Shown: positions 47,582-57,276 of the stretch, one piece after another
How positions within the stretch are numbered: the stretch's first letter is position 1
Layout of the letters: each line of letters starts with the position of its first letter
Translations under genes and position numbers: made by a program
Notes under the pieces: model-generated
What the model was told of the DNA's origin: nothing
The model's database searches: none
Seen by the model: only the letters and a program-made list of their open reading frames with translations
From: Senegalia massiliensis
GTDB taxonomy: Bacteria > Bacillota > Clostridia > Tissierellales > SIT17
Reading direction: 5' to 3'
Length of the DNA stretch: 64,000 bases
NCBI RefSeq assembly: GCF_900626135.1
Contig: NZ_LR130785.1
Coordinates: forward strand, 374,023-438,022

Positions 47582-48405
47582 TGGTGGACTTTAAAAATTC
47601 AGATGATTTAATCTCTCAATTGGAAAAAACTATTGATAATCCTAAGAAAGTAAATAAAGATGAAGAATTACTTGTAGGCGTGGATTTAGGTACAGCATAT
47701 ATTGTAATAGTTGTATTAGATAAAGATAAAAATCCAGTAGCATGTGAAATGGAATTTGCTCAAGTTATAAGAGACGGTTTAGTAGTTGATTATATAGGAG
47801 CTATGAATATAGTTAGAAAGCTTAAGAAAAATATAGAAGAAAAAATAGGAACTGATCTGACTAAAGCTGCAATAGCAGTACCACCAGGAACAGGTGAGAA
47901 AGATAGTAAGACTCATAGATATGTTGTCGAAGGTGCTGGATTAGAAGTTGTAAATATATTAGATGAACCTACAGCTGCAAATGAGGTACTCAATATAACT
48001 GATGGGGCTATAGTAGATATAGGTGGTGGAACTACTGGTTTATCTATAATAGAAGATAAAAATGTAGTATATGTAGCAGATGAAGCTACTGGAGGAACAC
48101 ATTTAACATTAGTAGTTGCTGGTAGTTATAAGATGAAGTTTGAAGATGCAGAGAACTTCAAAAAATCTAAAGATAAACAAAGCGAAGTATTTCCAGTAGT
48201 AATACCAGTAATTCAAAAAATGGCAAGTATAGTTCATAATCATATTCAAAAATATGATGTAAAAGAATTATATCTTGTAGGAGGTACAAGCTGTTTAGAA
48301 GGTATAGAAACCGTTATTGAAAAAGAAACAAAAGTAAAAACTATAAAACCTAAGAATCCATTTCTAGTAACCCCTTTAGGGATAGCAATGAATTGTAAAA
48401 TATAA
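47581..48405 (+). CDS. eutJ: EutJ, Hsp70-like chaperone of the eut operon
   Basis: 274-residue actin/Hsp70-like ATPase: GVDLGTAYIVIVVLDKD near 33-49, IVDIGGGTTGLSII near 148-161 and a GGTSCLEGI loop near 244. The role in shell assembly is unproven. ATG overlaps the eutD stop. Confidence 0.94.
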   Translation: MVDFKNSDDLISQLEKTIDNPKKVNKDEELLVGVDLGTAYIVIVVLDKDKNPVACEMEFAQVIRDGLVVDYIGAMNIVRKLKKNIEEKIGTDLTKAAIAVPPGTGEKDSKTHRYVVEGAGLEVVNILDEPTAANEVLNITDGAIVDIGGGTTGLSIIEDKNVVYVADEATGGTHLTLVVAGSYKMKFEDAENFKKSKDKQSEVFPVVIPVIQKMASIVHNHIQKYDVKELYLVGGTSCLEGIETVIEKETKVKTIKPKNPFLVTPLGIAMNCKI

Positions 48406-48419
48406 AGGACGTGGATATT

Positions 48420-49085
48420 TTGGATTTGAATACAGTTAATATTGATAAATTAGTAGAGTATTTAACAAATGAAGTAATGAAAAAAATAAATTCTAATACA
48501 GTACAAAAAGATAAAATCTTAGTAATTAGTAAAGAAGAAAATGATTTTAAAATAAAAGATGATAATTTTATAATAGATTATCTCTATGAAATAGATGAAA
48601 ATTTAGAAATTGATAGTTATAAATATATTATAGTATCAGATTTTACAAAGGATCAATTAATTGATATTTCTATAGGTAAATCCACAGATAATATTTCTTC
48701 TGTAGTAACAGAAGGTATCCTGAAAGGAAAGTCAATTTCTATTTTAAATGATGGAGTAGAATATCATAAGTATAAAAATACTTCTAATAAAAACTTCTAT
48801 AATATGCTTAAATCATACGAAGAAAAACTTATTTCCTTTGGAATAAGCTTTGTAGATAAAGAAAATATAGCTGAGATATTTTATGATAAAAAAGAAGAAG
48901 AGTCAAAAATAAATTTAGATAAACAAGACTTTTATACAGTTAATAATAAGATAATTACAGAATCCATATTAGAAGATATATATAGAAAAGGTTACAAAAA
49001 TATTCTTATAAATAAAAATACTATAGTAACTCCCTTAGCCAAAGATTATATAAGAATAAATAATATTACAATTTCAAAAAAATAG
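48420..49085 (+). CDS. Eut-operon protein of unknown function
   Basis: About 221 residues from the TTG at 48420, which is well placed after AAAGGA; the GTG at 48411 is too close. It begins with an amphipathic-helix-like NTVNIDKLVEYLTNEVMKKI, as in shell-targeted proteins. The middle has alternating strands that resemble a flavoprotein-like fold. The end NTIVTPLAKDYIRINNI repeats the motif found in EutT and in the protein at 51310. Related hypothetical proteins are common in clostridial eut operons. Confidence 0.75.
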   Translation: MDLNTVNIDKLVEYLTNEVMKKINSNTVQKDKILVISKEENDFKIKDDNFIIDYLYEIDENLEIDSYKYIIVSDFTKDQLIDISIGKSTDNISSVVTEGILKGKSISILNDGVEYHKYKNTSNKNFYNMLKSYEEKLISFGISFVDKENIAEIFYDKKEEESKINLDKQDFYTVNNKIITESILEDIYRKGYKNILINKNTIVTPLAKDYIRINNITISKK

Positions 49086-49106
49086 AATCATAGGGAGGAC
49101 AAGTTT

Positions 49107-49379
49107 ATGATAATAGGCAAAGTAGTTGGAAATGTGTGGGCTACAAGAAAGGATGAAGCCTTAAATGGATTCAAACTGTTAGTAGTCAAACCATTAGATG
49201 AATATACTGAAAGAGACATCCCTACTATAGTTGCAACAGACATAATTGGAGCTGGCATAGGTGACAATGTATTAGTAGTAAAGGGAAGTTCAGCTAGGAA
49301 AGCGTTGGACAAAAATAATGCTCCTATAGATGCTACAATAGTTGGAATAATCGATGAAGTAGATATAGATGACAACTAA
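49107..49379 (+). CDS. eutN: EutN, pentameric vertex protein
   Basis: 90-residue EutN/CcmL family protein that closes shell corners. MIIGKVVGNVWATRKDEALNG at the start and ATDIIGAGIGDNVLVVKGSSAR are typical. GGGAGG lies before the ATG. Confidence 0.95.
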   Translation: MIIGKVVGNVWATRKDEALNGFKLLVVKPLDEYTERDIPTIVATDIIGAGIGDNVLVVKGSSARKALDKNNAPIDATIVGIIDEVDIDDN

Positions 49380-49400
49380 ATAAAAAGAGGTGTTTAAATT

Positions 49401-50747
49401 ATGGATTTATTACAAAAAACATATGAAGCGGGTGTTGTAGGAGCAGGGGGCGCTGGTTTTCCTACACATATAAAGTTAAATGCTAATGTTGAATACTTCA
49501 TTATAAATGCAGCTGAATGTGAGCCTCTATTAAATACAGACAAATATCTTATGAGTATTAAAGCTGAAGAAATGATAAAAGGTATGGAACATATAGGAGA
49601 GCTTTTAGGAGCAAAGCATCTTACAATAGCTATAAAACAAAAAAATTCTAAGGAAATTAGTATTTTAAAAGAAACTATAAAAAAACTAGATTCTAAAGTC
49701 CAGTTATTTTATATGAAGAACTTCTATCCAGCTGGTGATGAACAAATGACAGTATATGAGGTTACAGGAAGATCAATTCCTGAAGCTGGTATTCCTTTAG
49801 ATGTTGGAACTGTAGTATCAAATGTAGGTACTGTAATAAATGTATACAATGCTATAAATGATAAGCCAGTAACTGAAAAATACATCACTGTAGTCGGGGA
49901 AGTTAATAATCCTAGAATGTTAAAAGTACCAATAGGTATTTCAATAAAAGAGTGTATAGAAGCAGCAGGAGGTTCAACCCTTGATGATTATGCAGTAATA
50001 ATAGGTGGACCTATGATGGGTACTATAATAGATGATGATGAATCAAGTAGTATATATATCAAGAAAACAGATGGTTCATTAATAGTCTTACCAAAAGATC
50101 ACTATATAGTTAAAAGAAAAAGAAAACCTATAAAAACAATAATAAATGAAACACGTTCAGCGTGTATTCAGTGTAGGTATTGTACTGATTTATGTCACAG
50201 ATATCTTTTAGGACATAAATTAAGACCACATAGAGTTATGAGAAATGTAGGAATGGCAGAGCGAGATCCAGAAATTATGAAAGAATCTTTATTATGCTGT
50301 GAATGTGGAATATGTGAACTATATTCTTGCCCTATGGGATTGTCTCCTAGATTAGTAAATATCTTTGTTAAAGGTGAACTGAGAAAACAAGGTATAAGAC
50401 CAGAAAAAGGCAGTTTAGATATAGAAAGTAGAGAGATGATAGAGTATAGAAAAATACCTACTAATAGATTAATGTCTAGATTAGATATTATGAAATATTC
50501 TGATCAACAAATAGATGAATTAAAAGAAGTTACAGTTAAAAAAGTATCTATTCCATTGAGTCAACACATAGGAAAACCTGCTACAGCTATAGTGACTATA
50601 GGGGATAAAGTATCAAGAGGACAGTTAATAGGAAAAGTAGAAAGAAATGATATGGGAGCAAATGTCCATTCATCTATAGATGGTAAGGTAGTAGATATTT
50701 CAGATAAAATTATCATTGAAATGGAAGATAATGAGGTGATCTTATGA
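49401..50747 (+). CDS. PduS-like RnfC-type electron-transfer protein
   Basis: 448 residues. The N-terminal GAGGAGFPTHIKL loop binds FMN/NADH as in RnfC. An SLBB-like domain is central. Two 4Fe-4S motifs follow near 255-270 and 295-310 (CIQCRYCTDLC, CCECGICELYSC). PduS reduces cobalamin in the Pdu shell, so this may support B12 reactivation with EutT. The following gene overlaps by 4 nt. Confidence 0.9.
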   Translation: MDLLQKTYEAGVVGAGGAGFPTHIKLNANVEYFIINAAECEPLLNTDKYLMSIKAEEMIKGMEHIGELLGAKHLTIAIKQKNSKEISILKETIKKLDSKVQLFYMKNFYPAGDEQMTVYEVTGRSIPEAGIPLDVGTVVSNVGTVINVYNAINDKPVTEKYITVVGEVNNPRMLKVPIGISIKECIEAAGGSTLDDYAVIIGGPMMGTIIDDDESSSIYIKKTDGSLIVLPKDHYIVKRKRKPIKTIINETRSACIQCRYCTDLCHRYLLGHKLRPHRVMRNVGMAERDPEIMKESLLCCECGICELYSCPMGLSPRLVNIFVKGELRKQGIRPEKGSLDIESREMIEYRKIPTNRLMSRLDIMKYSDQQIDELKEVTVKKVSIPLSQHIGKPATAIVTIGDKVSRGQLIGKVERNDMGANVHSSIDGKVVDISDKIIIEMEDNEVIL

Positions 50748-51292
50748 TAAGAACTATAGGTCTTATAGAATTAAATAGTATAGCTAAAGGTATTGAAACA
50801 GCAGATGCTATGTTAAAAGCTGCAGAAGTAAACTTGATATTATCAAATTCAATATGTCCTGGTAAATATATAGTTTTAATATCAGGTGATGTTGGATCAG
50901 TAAAATCAGCAGTAGAAGTAGGAAAAAATATAGGAAGAGAATATATAGTAGATGAATTAATATTACCAAGTGTTCATCCACAATTAATAAATGCTATAAA
51001 TGGTGCTACAGAAATAGGAGATCTAAATGCTATAGGAGCAATGGAATTTTTCAGCATAGCTACTTCAATTGTTGCAGCAGATGCAGCAGCAAAAGCTGCT
51101 TCTATAAACTTAATTGAAATAAGGCTTGGGTTTGCAATAGGTGGAAAATCTTTTGTAACTTTAAGTGGTGATATAAGTGCAGTCAATGAAGCAGTAGAAG
51201 CAGGATCAAGTATAGGTAAAGAAAATGGAATGCTTATAAATAAAGTAGTTATACCATCTCCTAGAAAAGAAGTTTTTGAAAAGCTCTTATAA
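50744..51292 (+). CDS. PduT-like tandem BMC shell protein with pore cysteine
   Basis: 182 residues with two BMC domains. The loop SNSICPGKYIV in the first domain has a cysteine near residue 38, which in PduT trimers binds a 4Fe-4S cluster in the pore. The second domain has the pattern LNAIGAMEFFSIATSIVAAD. Its ATG lies inside the end of the PduS-like gene, which fits the known PduS-PduT partnership. Confidence 0.92.
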   Translation: MIRTIGLIELNSIAKGIETADAMLKAAEVNLILSNSICPGKYIVLISGDVGSVKSAVEVGKNIGREYIVDELILPSVHPQLINAINGATEIGDLNAIGAMEFFSIATSIVAADAAAKAASINLIEIRLGFAIGGKSFVTLSGDISAVNEAVEAGSSIGKENGMLINKVVIPSPRKEVFEKLL

Positions 51293-51309
51293 AAGACAGG
51301 AGTGATAAT

Positions 51310-51606
51310 GTGAAAAAGATATTACTTACTAAAAATAATTATAAAGAATATATATCTAAAGGTAGTTCAAATATATATGTAGATAACAATATGATACTTA
51401 CTGCCGGAGCTAAAGATGAAATAAGAAAAAATAATTTAAAAATAGTTTATGGAGAAAAACCAGAACAAGATAGTAATTTATCAGAAGAAGAAATCCTTAA
51501 AAATAAAGTAATAGAAATATTAAAGCAAGATCATAATGTAACAGACGAACAAAAAGTTGATAAAGTTATAAAAATAGTTTTAAAAATAGTTCTAAAAAAC
51601 AAATAA
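51310..51606 (+). CDS. Small eut-operon protein with the TPAK-like motif
   Basis: 98 residues, start GTG with AGGAGTGA upstream. Residues 1-50 include NNMILTAGAKDEIRKNNLKIVYG, related to the motif in EutT and the 48420 protein. Residues 60-95 form a helical, charged end (EEEILKNKVIEILKQD and KVDKVIKIVLKIVL). No known function. Position between two shell proteins suggests a lumen or targeting part. Confidence 0.7.
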   Translation: MKKILLTKNNYKEYISKGSSNIYVDNNMILTAGAKDEIRKNNLKIVYGEKPEQDSNLSEEEILKNKVIEILKQDHNVTDEQKVDKVIKIVLKIVLKNK

Positions 51607-51629
51607 AAAATTAAGAGGAGTGATTGTAA

Positions 51630-51911
51630 ATGGCAATTCAAAATGCATTAGGAATGATAGAAACAAAAGGGTTAGTAGGAGCAGTGGAAGCAGCAGATGC
51701 AATGGTGAAAGCAGCAAATGTTACATTAATAGGTAAGCAACAAGTTGGTGGAGGATTAGTAACTGTAATGGTTAGAGGTGATGTTGGAGCAGTTAAAGCA
51801 TCAACAGATGCAGGAGCAGCAGCAGCAGAAAGAGTTGGACAATTAATTTCTGTTCATGTAATACCAAGACCACATAATGAAGTTGAAGTAGTATTACCAA
51901 AGAGTGAGTAG
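51630..51911 (+). CDS. eutM: Second EutM-type hexameric shell protein
   Basis: 93-residue BMC protein nearly identical to that at 45824, with changes such as KQQVGG for KEHVGG and VLPKSE at the end. GAGGAGTG lies before the ATG. It is a recent duplication or a conversion pair. Confidence 0.95.
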   Translation: MAIQNALGMIETKGLVGAVEAADAMVKAANVTLIGKQQVGGGLVTVMVRGDVGAVKASTDAGAAAAERVGQLISVHVIPRPHNEVEVVLPKSE

Positions 51912-51960
51912 TATAGAAAATGAAATTTAGAAACCTTAATAAATAGAGGGGGTAAAGTAG

Positions 51961-53103
51961 ATGAGTATAAATGAGATTATTGTATATATAATGGTATTTT
52001 TCATGGTATTAGGAGCACTAGATAAGATAATTGGTAATAAGTTTGGGTTAGGAGAGCAATTTGAAGAAGGAATCATGGCAATGGGTTCCCTTGCAGTAGC
52101 AATGGTAGGGGTTATTTCATTAGCTCCAGTACTTGCAAAAATTCTTAGACCTATAGTATCACCAGTATATACTGCATTAGGTGCTGACCCAGCAATGTTT
52201 GCTACTACTCTTTTAGCAAATGATATGGGTGGTTATCCACTAGCTGTAGAAATGGCTCAAACACCAGAAGCTGGACTTTTTGCAGGACTTATTTTAGGAG
52301 CTATGATGGGACCTACTATAGTTTTTACTATACCAGTAGCATTAGGTATAATTAAAAAAGAGGACCATAAATTCTTAGCAACAGGTATATTAGCTGGTAT
52401 AGTAACTATACCAATTGGAGCATTTGTAGGAGGAATAGTTGCAGGATTTAGCGTAAGTATGATAGTAAGTAATTTAATTCCAATAATTCTAGTTGCTGTG
52501 CTTATTGCATTAGGATTATGGAAGATGCCAGAGAAGATGATTAAAGGATTTACTGTATTCGGAAAAGGTGTTGTAGTAGTTATAACTATTGGACTTGCAG
52601 CTATAATAATAGAAACACTTACAGGAATAGTAGTAATTCCAGGTATGGCACCAATTTCTGATGGAATAGAAATTGTTGGTTCAATAGCAATAGTATTAGC
52701 TGGAGCATTCCCTATGGTATATGTAATAACAAAAGTATTTAGAAAGCCATTATTAAAAGTAGGAAAGTTATTAGGAATGAATGATGTTGCAGCAGCAGGT
52801 ATGGTAGCTACTCTTGCAAATAACATACCTATGTTTGGGTTAATGAAAGATATGGATGAAAGAGGAAAAATTATAAATGTTGCTTTTGCAGTAAGTGCCG
52901 CTTTTGTATTTGGGGATCACCTAGGATTTACAGCAGGTGTAGCAAGAGAAATGATATTCCCTATGGTAGTAGGAAAGCTTGTAGGTGGTATAACAGCTAT
53001 TATGGTAGCTATGCTTATTGCTAATAAAACAGTAGGTAAAAATACTACAGTAGTGCCAGAAGGTATTGCAGATGATTTAGATGATAAGAGGAGCAATGCT
53101 TAA
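51961..53103 (+). CDS. eutH: EutH, ethanolamine permease
   Basis: Ethanolamine uptake protein in the cell membrane, 380 residues with about 10-11 helices. It starts SINEIIVYIMVFFMVLGALDKI and has ANDMGGYPLAVEMAQ and ANNIPMFGLMKDMDERGK, typical of EutH. GAGGGGG precedes the ATG. Confidence 0.96.
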   Translation: MSINEIIVYIMVFFMVLGALDKIIGNKFGLGEQFEEGIMAMGSLAVAMVGVISLAPVLAKILRPIVSPVYTALGADPAMFATTLLANDMGGYPLAVEMAQTPEAGLFAGLILGAMMGPTIVFTIPVALGIIKKEDHKFLATGILAGIVTIPIGAFVGGIVAGFSVSMIVSNLIPIILVAVLIALGLWKMPEKMIKGFTVFGKGVVVVITIGLAAIIIETLTGIVVIPGMAPISDGIEIVGSIAIVLAGAFPMVYVITKVFRKPLLKVGKLLGMNDVAAAGMVATLANNIPMFGLMKDMDERGKIINVAFAVSAAFVFGDHLGFTAGVAREMIFPMVVGKLVGGITAIMVAMLIANKTVGKNTTVVPEGIADDLDDKRSNA

Positions 53104-53540
53104 TGGATAGTAAGAAAATTGAAGAAGTAGTTAAAAAAGTTGTAATGAGTTATATGAATCAATCTGAAAAAGAAATAAAAAAGATTGATAAAAGTGGAGT
53201 AGCGGTAGTAAAAACTAACAAAGTAAAACCAGAAAAGTTTGACACAGGTAAGCCAGGAGATAAAGTTTATTTAAAAGATGTTTTTACCCTTGAAGAAAGT
53301 CCAAGGCTTGGTTGTGGTGTAATGGAAATGGAAGAAACAGTATTTGACTGGACTCTTAAATATGATGAAATAGACTATATAATGGAAGGAACTTTAGAAA
53401 TAATTATTGATGGTAGAAAGGTAGTTGGAGAACAAGGTGATATAATTTTAATTCCTAAAGATACTCCAATAAAATTCAGCTGTCCTGATCATGCTAAGTT
53501 TATTTATGTAGTTTACCCTGCTAATTGGGATCAATTATAA
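53103..53540 (+). CDS. eutQ: EutQ, cupin protein
   Basis: 145 residues. An N-terminal helix with linker (1-50) is followed by a cupin domain with VMEMEETVFDWTLKYDEIDYIMEGT and the second motif GDIILIPKDTPI. EutQ has been shown to have acetate kinase activity in Salmonella. Start overlaps the eutH stop. Last gene of the eut unit. Confidence 0.94.
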   Translation: MDSKKIEEVVKKVVMSYMNQSEKEIKKIDKSGVAVVKTNKVKPEKFDTGKPGDKVYLKDVFTLEESPRLGCGVMEMEETVFDWTLKYDEIDYIMEGTLEIIIDGRKVVGEQGDIILIPKDTPIKFSCPDHAKFIYVVYPANWDQL

Positions 53541-53550
53541 TATTAAATTT

Positions 53551-53590
53551 AAAAGACAAAAATTCTAATTCTCTAGAATTTTTGTCTTTT
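53551..53590 (+). terminator. Terminator of the eut operon
   Basis: A 17-bp stem of AAAAGACAAAAATTCTA and its complement with a 6-nt loop, with the T-rich right arm providing the U tract. Confidence 0.88.
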
Positions 53591-53665
53591 ATAATGTATA
53601 ATTATTTAAAAAATGTAATATTTATATTTTGAAAAGGGTATAAATTTGAAAAGGAGATGATTATA

Positions 53666-54457
53666 TTGGCTGATATTATTGATTATAGTATTAAAGGTTC
53701 TGATATGCAGATTGTAGAAATTGAGTTAGATCCAGGAGAAGGAGTAAGGGCAGAAGCTGGTACTATGCTTTATATGAACAAAGATATTGAAATGGAAACT
53801 TCAACTGGTGGCGGACTATTTAAAGGCTTTAAAAGAGCATTTACAGGAGAAAGTTTCTTTATAACAACATTTTTAAATAATGGAAGAGGTAGAGAAAAGG
53901 TAGCTTTTAGTGCACCTTATCCTGGAAATATAATACCTATTCAATTAGATAATTGTGGTGGCAAATTTATATGTCAAAAAGATTCTTTTCTATGTGCTGC
54001 AAATGGAATAGAAGTAGAAGTAGAATTCACTAAAAAACTTGGTGCTGGATTTTTTGGTAGAGAAGGATTTATACTTCAAAGATTAGAAGGTAACGGACTT
54101 GCTTTTGTTCATGCTGGTGGTACTATTATAGAAAGAGAATTAAAACCAGGTGAAGTATTGAGAGTTGATACAGGTTGTCTTGTTGGATTTGAGACATCAG
54201 TAGATTATGATGTACAGTTTATAGGCGGATTTAAAAATGCTTTATTTGGTAAAGAAGGATTATTCTTAACTAGATTAACAGGTCCAGGAAAAGTATATCT
54301 TCAAAGTTTACCATTATCTAAAATGGCAGAGAGAATATTTGCAGCTGTAGGTAGTAGAACAGGAGAAGGTAGAGGAGATAGAGGTAACATGGGTGGTAAT
54401 ATAGGTGCTGGAATAGCAGGTGGAATACTTGGAAGTATGTTTGGTGATGACAATTAA
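53666..54457 (+). CDS. AIM24/TIGR00266-family protein
   Basis: 263 residues. The beta-rich family pattern is seen: VEIELDPGEGVRAEAGTMLYM, FITTFLNNG, FILQRLEGNGLAFVHAGG and LFLTRLTGPGKVYLQSLP. The C-terminal tail is Gly-rich (GNMGGNIGAGIAGGILGSMF). Function unknown in bacteria. The ATG at 53657 is within the ribosome site AAGGAGATGA, so the TTG at 53666 is preferred. Confidence 0.85.
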   Translation: MADIIDYSIKGSDMQIVEIELDPGEGVRAEAGTMLYMNKDIEMETSTGGGLFKGFKRAFTGESFFITTFLNNGRGREKVAFSAPYPGNIIPIQLDNCGGKFICQKDSFLCAANGIEVEVEFTKKLGAGFFGREGFILQRLEGNGLAFVHAGGTIIERELKPGEVLRVDTGCLVGFETSVDYDVQFIGGFKNALFGKEGLFLTRLTGPGKVYLQSLPLSKMAERIFAAVGSRTGEGRGDRGNMGGNIGAGIAGGILGSMFGDDN

Positions 54458-54466
54458 GTAGAATAT

Positions 54467-54489
54467 AACTCCTATATAGGAGTTGTTTT
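54467..54489 (+). terminator. Terminator after the AIM24-like gene
   Basis: AACTCCTATATAGGAGTT is a perfect 18-nt palindrome followed by GTTTTC. Confidence 0.75.
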
Positions 54490-54541
54490 CTATTTATTTA
54501 AGTTTTTTATTAAATAATATATAATTAAATTGGTGATTAAA

Positions 54542-55882
54542 ATGTTAAAGATAAATATACCTGTTGAGGTTCAATATATATTAGATAAATTAAATGATAA
54601 AGGATTTGAAGCATATATAGTAGGTGGATGTGTACGTGATAGCTTTATGCAAAGAATTCCAAATGATTGGGATGTTACAACGTCAGCTTTACCTGAACAG
54701 ATTTTAGAAGTATTTAGTAATGAAAAAACAATAGAAACAGGGAAGAAATTTGGAACTATAACTGTGATTAAAAATAGTAACTCTATAGAAATAACAACAT
54801 TCAGAGCAGAAGGCGAATATAAAGATAACAGACGACCAGAAAAGGTAGAGTTTAAAAAGGATATAAAAGAGGACTTAAAAAGAAGAGATTTTACTATAAA
54901 TGCTATAGCCTATAATCCAAATACAGGTATCATTGATCCCTTTAGAGGAAAAGAGGATATAAGAAAAAGAGTGATAAGAACTGTAGGACATTCAAAGGAA
55001 AGATTTCTTGAAGATGCTCTTAGAATATTAAGAGCTGTAAGATTTAGTACCCAACTTGGATTTAATATAGAAATTAATACATATAAATCTATAATAAATC
55101 TAAGGAATAAACTTGAAAATATATCTAAAGAAAGAATAAGAGATGAGTTTTTTAAAATTCTATTATCACCTAAACCATCAATAGGAATTAGATTATTGGT
55201 AGATACTGGTTTAATACATTATATAGTACCTGAAATTGTGGAAAGTGTGGATTTTAATCAACATAATCCACATCATAATAAAAATGTATTCGATCATATA
55301 CTTTGTGTTGTGGATAATTCTCCAAGAATAATAGAAAACAGATTGTCTGCATTTTTACATGATATAGCAAAACCACATACTTTTTCAATAGATGATAAAG
55401 GGATAGGTCATTTTTATAATCATCAAAAAAAGGGAAGTGAATTATCTAAAGATATACTTAAAAGGTTAAATGTTTCTAAAAAATTAATTAATACTGTAAG
55501 TGTACTTGTTAAAGAACATATGATAGGACATAATGAATTTAGTGATAGAGGGCTTAAAAGATTAATAAATAGAGTAGGTAAAGATGATATATTTAAACTT
55601 TTAGATTTAATGCGTGCTGATATAAAATGTACAAATCATAGTGAAGATGTGGAAGATATAAATAAATTAGAAAAAAGAATAATCCATATATTAAATAAAA
55701 AGCAGCCTATGAGTACAAAGGAGTTACAAATAAATGGATATGATTTAATGGATTTAGGTATTCCTAAAGGTCCACAGATAGGTAAAATACTTAATATATT
55801 ACTTGAATATGTGTTGGAAGATGAAAGTTTAAATACTCGTGAAAAGTTATTAGATATAGTAGAAAATATTAAAGGAGATTAA
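54542..55882 (+). CDS. cca: CCA-adding tRNA nucleotidyltransferase
   Basis: Adds or repairs the tRNA CCA end. 446 residues from the ATG at 54542 (site TGGTGAT 7 nt before). The nucleotidyltransferase head has AYIVGGCVRDSFM and NDWDVTTSALPE (metal Asp pair), followed by RRDFTINAIAYN and EDALRILRAVRFS. An HD domain is present near 250-370 (FLHDIAKPHTF). The HD form is usual in clostridia; the split between CCA-adding and other activities cannot be judged. Confidence 0.92.
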   Translation: MLKINIPVEVQYILDKLNDKGFEAYIVGGCVRDSFMQRIPNDWDVTTSALPEQILEVFSNEKTIETGKKFGTITVIKNSNSIEITTFRAEGEYKDNRRPEKVEFKKDIKEDLKRRDFTINAIAYNPNTGIIDPFRGKEDIRKRVIRTVGHSKERFLEDALRILRAVRFSTQLGFNIEINTYKSIINLRNKLENISKERIRDEFFKILLSPKPSIGIRLLVDTGLIHYIVPEIVESVDFNQHNPHHNKNVFDHILCVVDNSPRIIENRLSAFLHDIAKPHTFSIDDKGIGHFYNHQKKGSELSKDILKRLNVSKKLINTVSVLVKEHMIGHNEFSDRGLKRLINRVGKDDIFKLLDLMRADIKCTNHSEDVEDINKLEKRIIHILNKKQPMSTKELQINGYDLMDLGIPKGPQIGKILNILLEYVLEDESLNTREKLLDIVENIKGD

Positions 55883-55887
55883 ATATT

Positions 55888-56595
55888 ATGTCAGAAAATA
55901 TTTTATCTGTTTCAAGAAAAGAACTTAAATATAAAATTAATTTCATGCAATATGTTAAGTTATCATATGTTTTATCTTCTGCTTTAACATCAGATAAAAA
56001 TAATGGAGTTGATGGATACACTGTTAGATCATTATATTTTGATACATATAATAATATGGACTTTTATGATAAATTAAATGGTGTTGAAAATAGAAAGAAA
56101 ATAAGACTTAGACTATATAGATATGATTCAGATAAGGTAAAGCTTGAAATTAAAAAGAAATATGGTGATAATCAACAAAAGAAAACTGTCTGGATAGATA
56201 GATTAGATGCCGAAGAACTGATAAAATGTAATTATGAAGTACTTAAAAAATATAAATCCAATATAGCAAACACAATATATAATATTATGAAGATAGATTC
56301 TATGAAACCAGTAGTATTAATTGAATACAAGAGAAAAGCATTTGTACATGCCATGAACAATATAAGACTTACTTTAGATAGTCAAATACATGCAAGTGAA
56401 ACAAATTTTGATTTTTTTGCTAAAAATCCAATAATGAATCCAGTGGAAAATTTTTATTATCCATTATTAGAAGTTAAGTTTAATGGGTTTATTCATAAGT
56501 GGATAGCTGATTTAATAAAGATTCATTCTTTAAACAAACAATCATTTAGTAAATATGTAGAATCAAGAAAAATATTTCATCAGTATATGGCATAA
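55888..56595 (+). CDS. VTC-domain polyphosphate polymerase-like protein
   Basis: 235 residues with VTC-type tunnel features: SRKELKYKI, YTVRSLYFDTYNN, RKKIRLRLYRY, VKLEIKKKYGD and VLIEYKRKAFV, ending in LLEVKFNGFIHKWIADL. In bacteria these proteins lie with CotH kinases and DUF4956 proteins, as here. The product (polyphosphate or another polymer) is not known. It follows cca with 5 nt spacing. Confidence 0.88.
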   Translation: MSENILSVSRKELKYKINFMQYVKLSYVLSSALTSDKNNGVDGYTVRSLYFDTYNNMDFYDKLNGVENRKKIRLRLYRYDSDKVKLEIKKKYGDNQQKKTVWIDRLDAEELIKCNYEVLKKYKSNIANTIYNIMKIDSMKPVVLIEYKRKAFVHAMNNIRLTLDSQIHASETNFDFFAKNPIMNPVENFYYPLLEVKFNGFIHKWIADLIKIHSLNKQSFSKYVESRKIFHQYMA

Positions 56596-56610
56596 AAAGG
56601 AGAGGTTAAT

Positions 56611-57276
56611 TTGAAAGAAACAATTTATAATTTATTATATGAAGGAACATCATCTTCATCACCTATGTTTTCTATTCAAAACATGATAGTTGCACTTATA
56701 CTAGGAATCTTAGTTTGTATTACATATAGGATAACATATAGTGGTGTTGCATATAATAAGAGATTCAATACATCCCTTATGATGTTAACATTGATAACTA
56801 CAATGGTTATGAATATATTAGCAAGTAGCTTAGCGCTTTCTTTAGGGATGGTAGGTGCACTTTCTATTATAAGATTTAGAACTGCAGTTAAAGATCCAAG
56901 AGATACAACATATATATTTTGGGCTATAGCCATTGGGCTTGGTGCTGGTTCTTCTAATTATTATGTAGTAGCAATAGGATCAATTTTTGTAGTAATTATT
57001 AGTTTAATTTTAAGTTTTGGATTCAAAGATTCAAATAGTTACTTGGTTATAGTTAGAGGGAATTTAGAGAGTCTTGAGACAGTTAGGTCATCACTTTTTC
57101 AAATATATAAGGCTTGTAAACTAAGGGCTGAAACTGTAACAGAAGACCATATAGAAATTGTATATCAAATAAAAATTCGAAAAAATGAAAATATAAAAGA
57201 ATATGAAAAACTAAAAAATATTGAAGGTGTAGAATTTGTTAATATGGTAGCTCAAGACGGAGAAACATTAGGATGA
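56611..57276 (+). CDS. DUF4956 membrane protein
   Basis: 221 residues. About four helices in the first 140 residues with ALSLGMVGALSIIRFRTAVKDPRDTTYIFWAIAIGLGAGS, the DUF4956 hallmark. A soluble C-terminal domain of about 80 residues follows. Start TTG with AAGGAGAGG. Its stop TGA overlaps the ATG at 57273 of the next reading frame. Confidence 0.9.
   Translation: MKETIYNLLYEGTSSSSPMFSIQNMIVALILGILVCITYRITYSGVAYNKRFNTSLMMLTLITTMVMNILASSLALSLGMVGALSIIRFRTAVKDPRDTTYIFWAIAIGLGAGSSNYYVVAIGSIFVVIISLILSFGFKDSNSYLVIVRGNLESLETVRSSLFQIYKACKLRAETVTEDHIEIVYQIKIRKNENIKEYEKLKNIEGVEFVNMVAQDGETLG

Noticed and set aside
52257-52826. Long minus-strand open frame opposite eutH
   Set aside because: It is a shadow of a hydrophobic, biased coding sequence, with no ribosome site; the + strand gene is a clear EutH.
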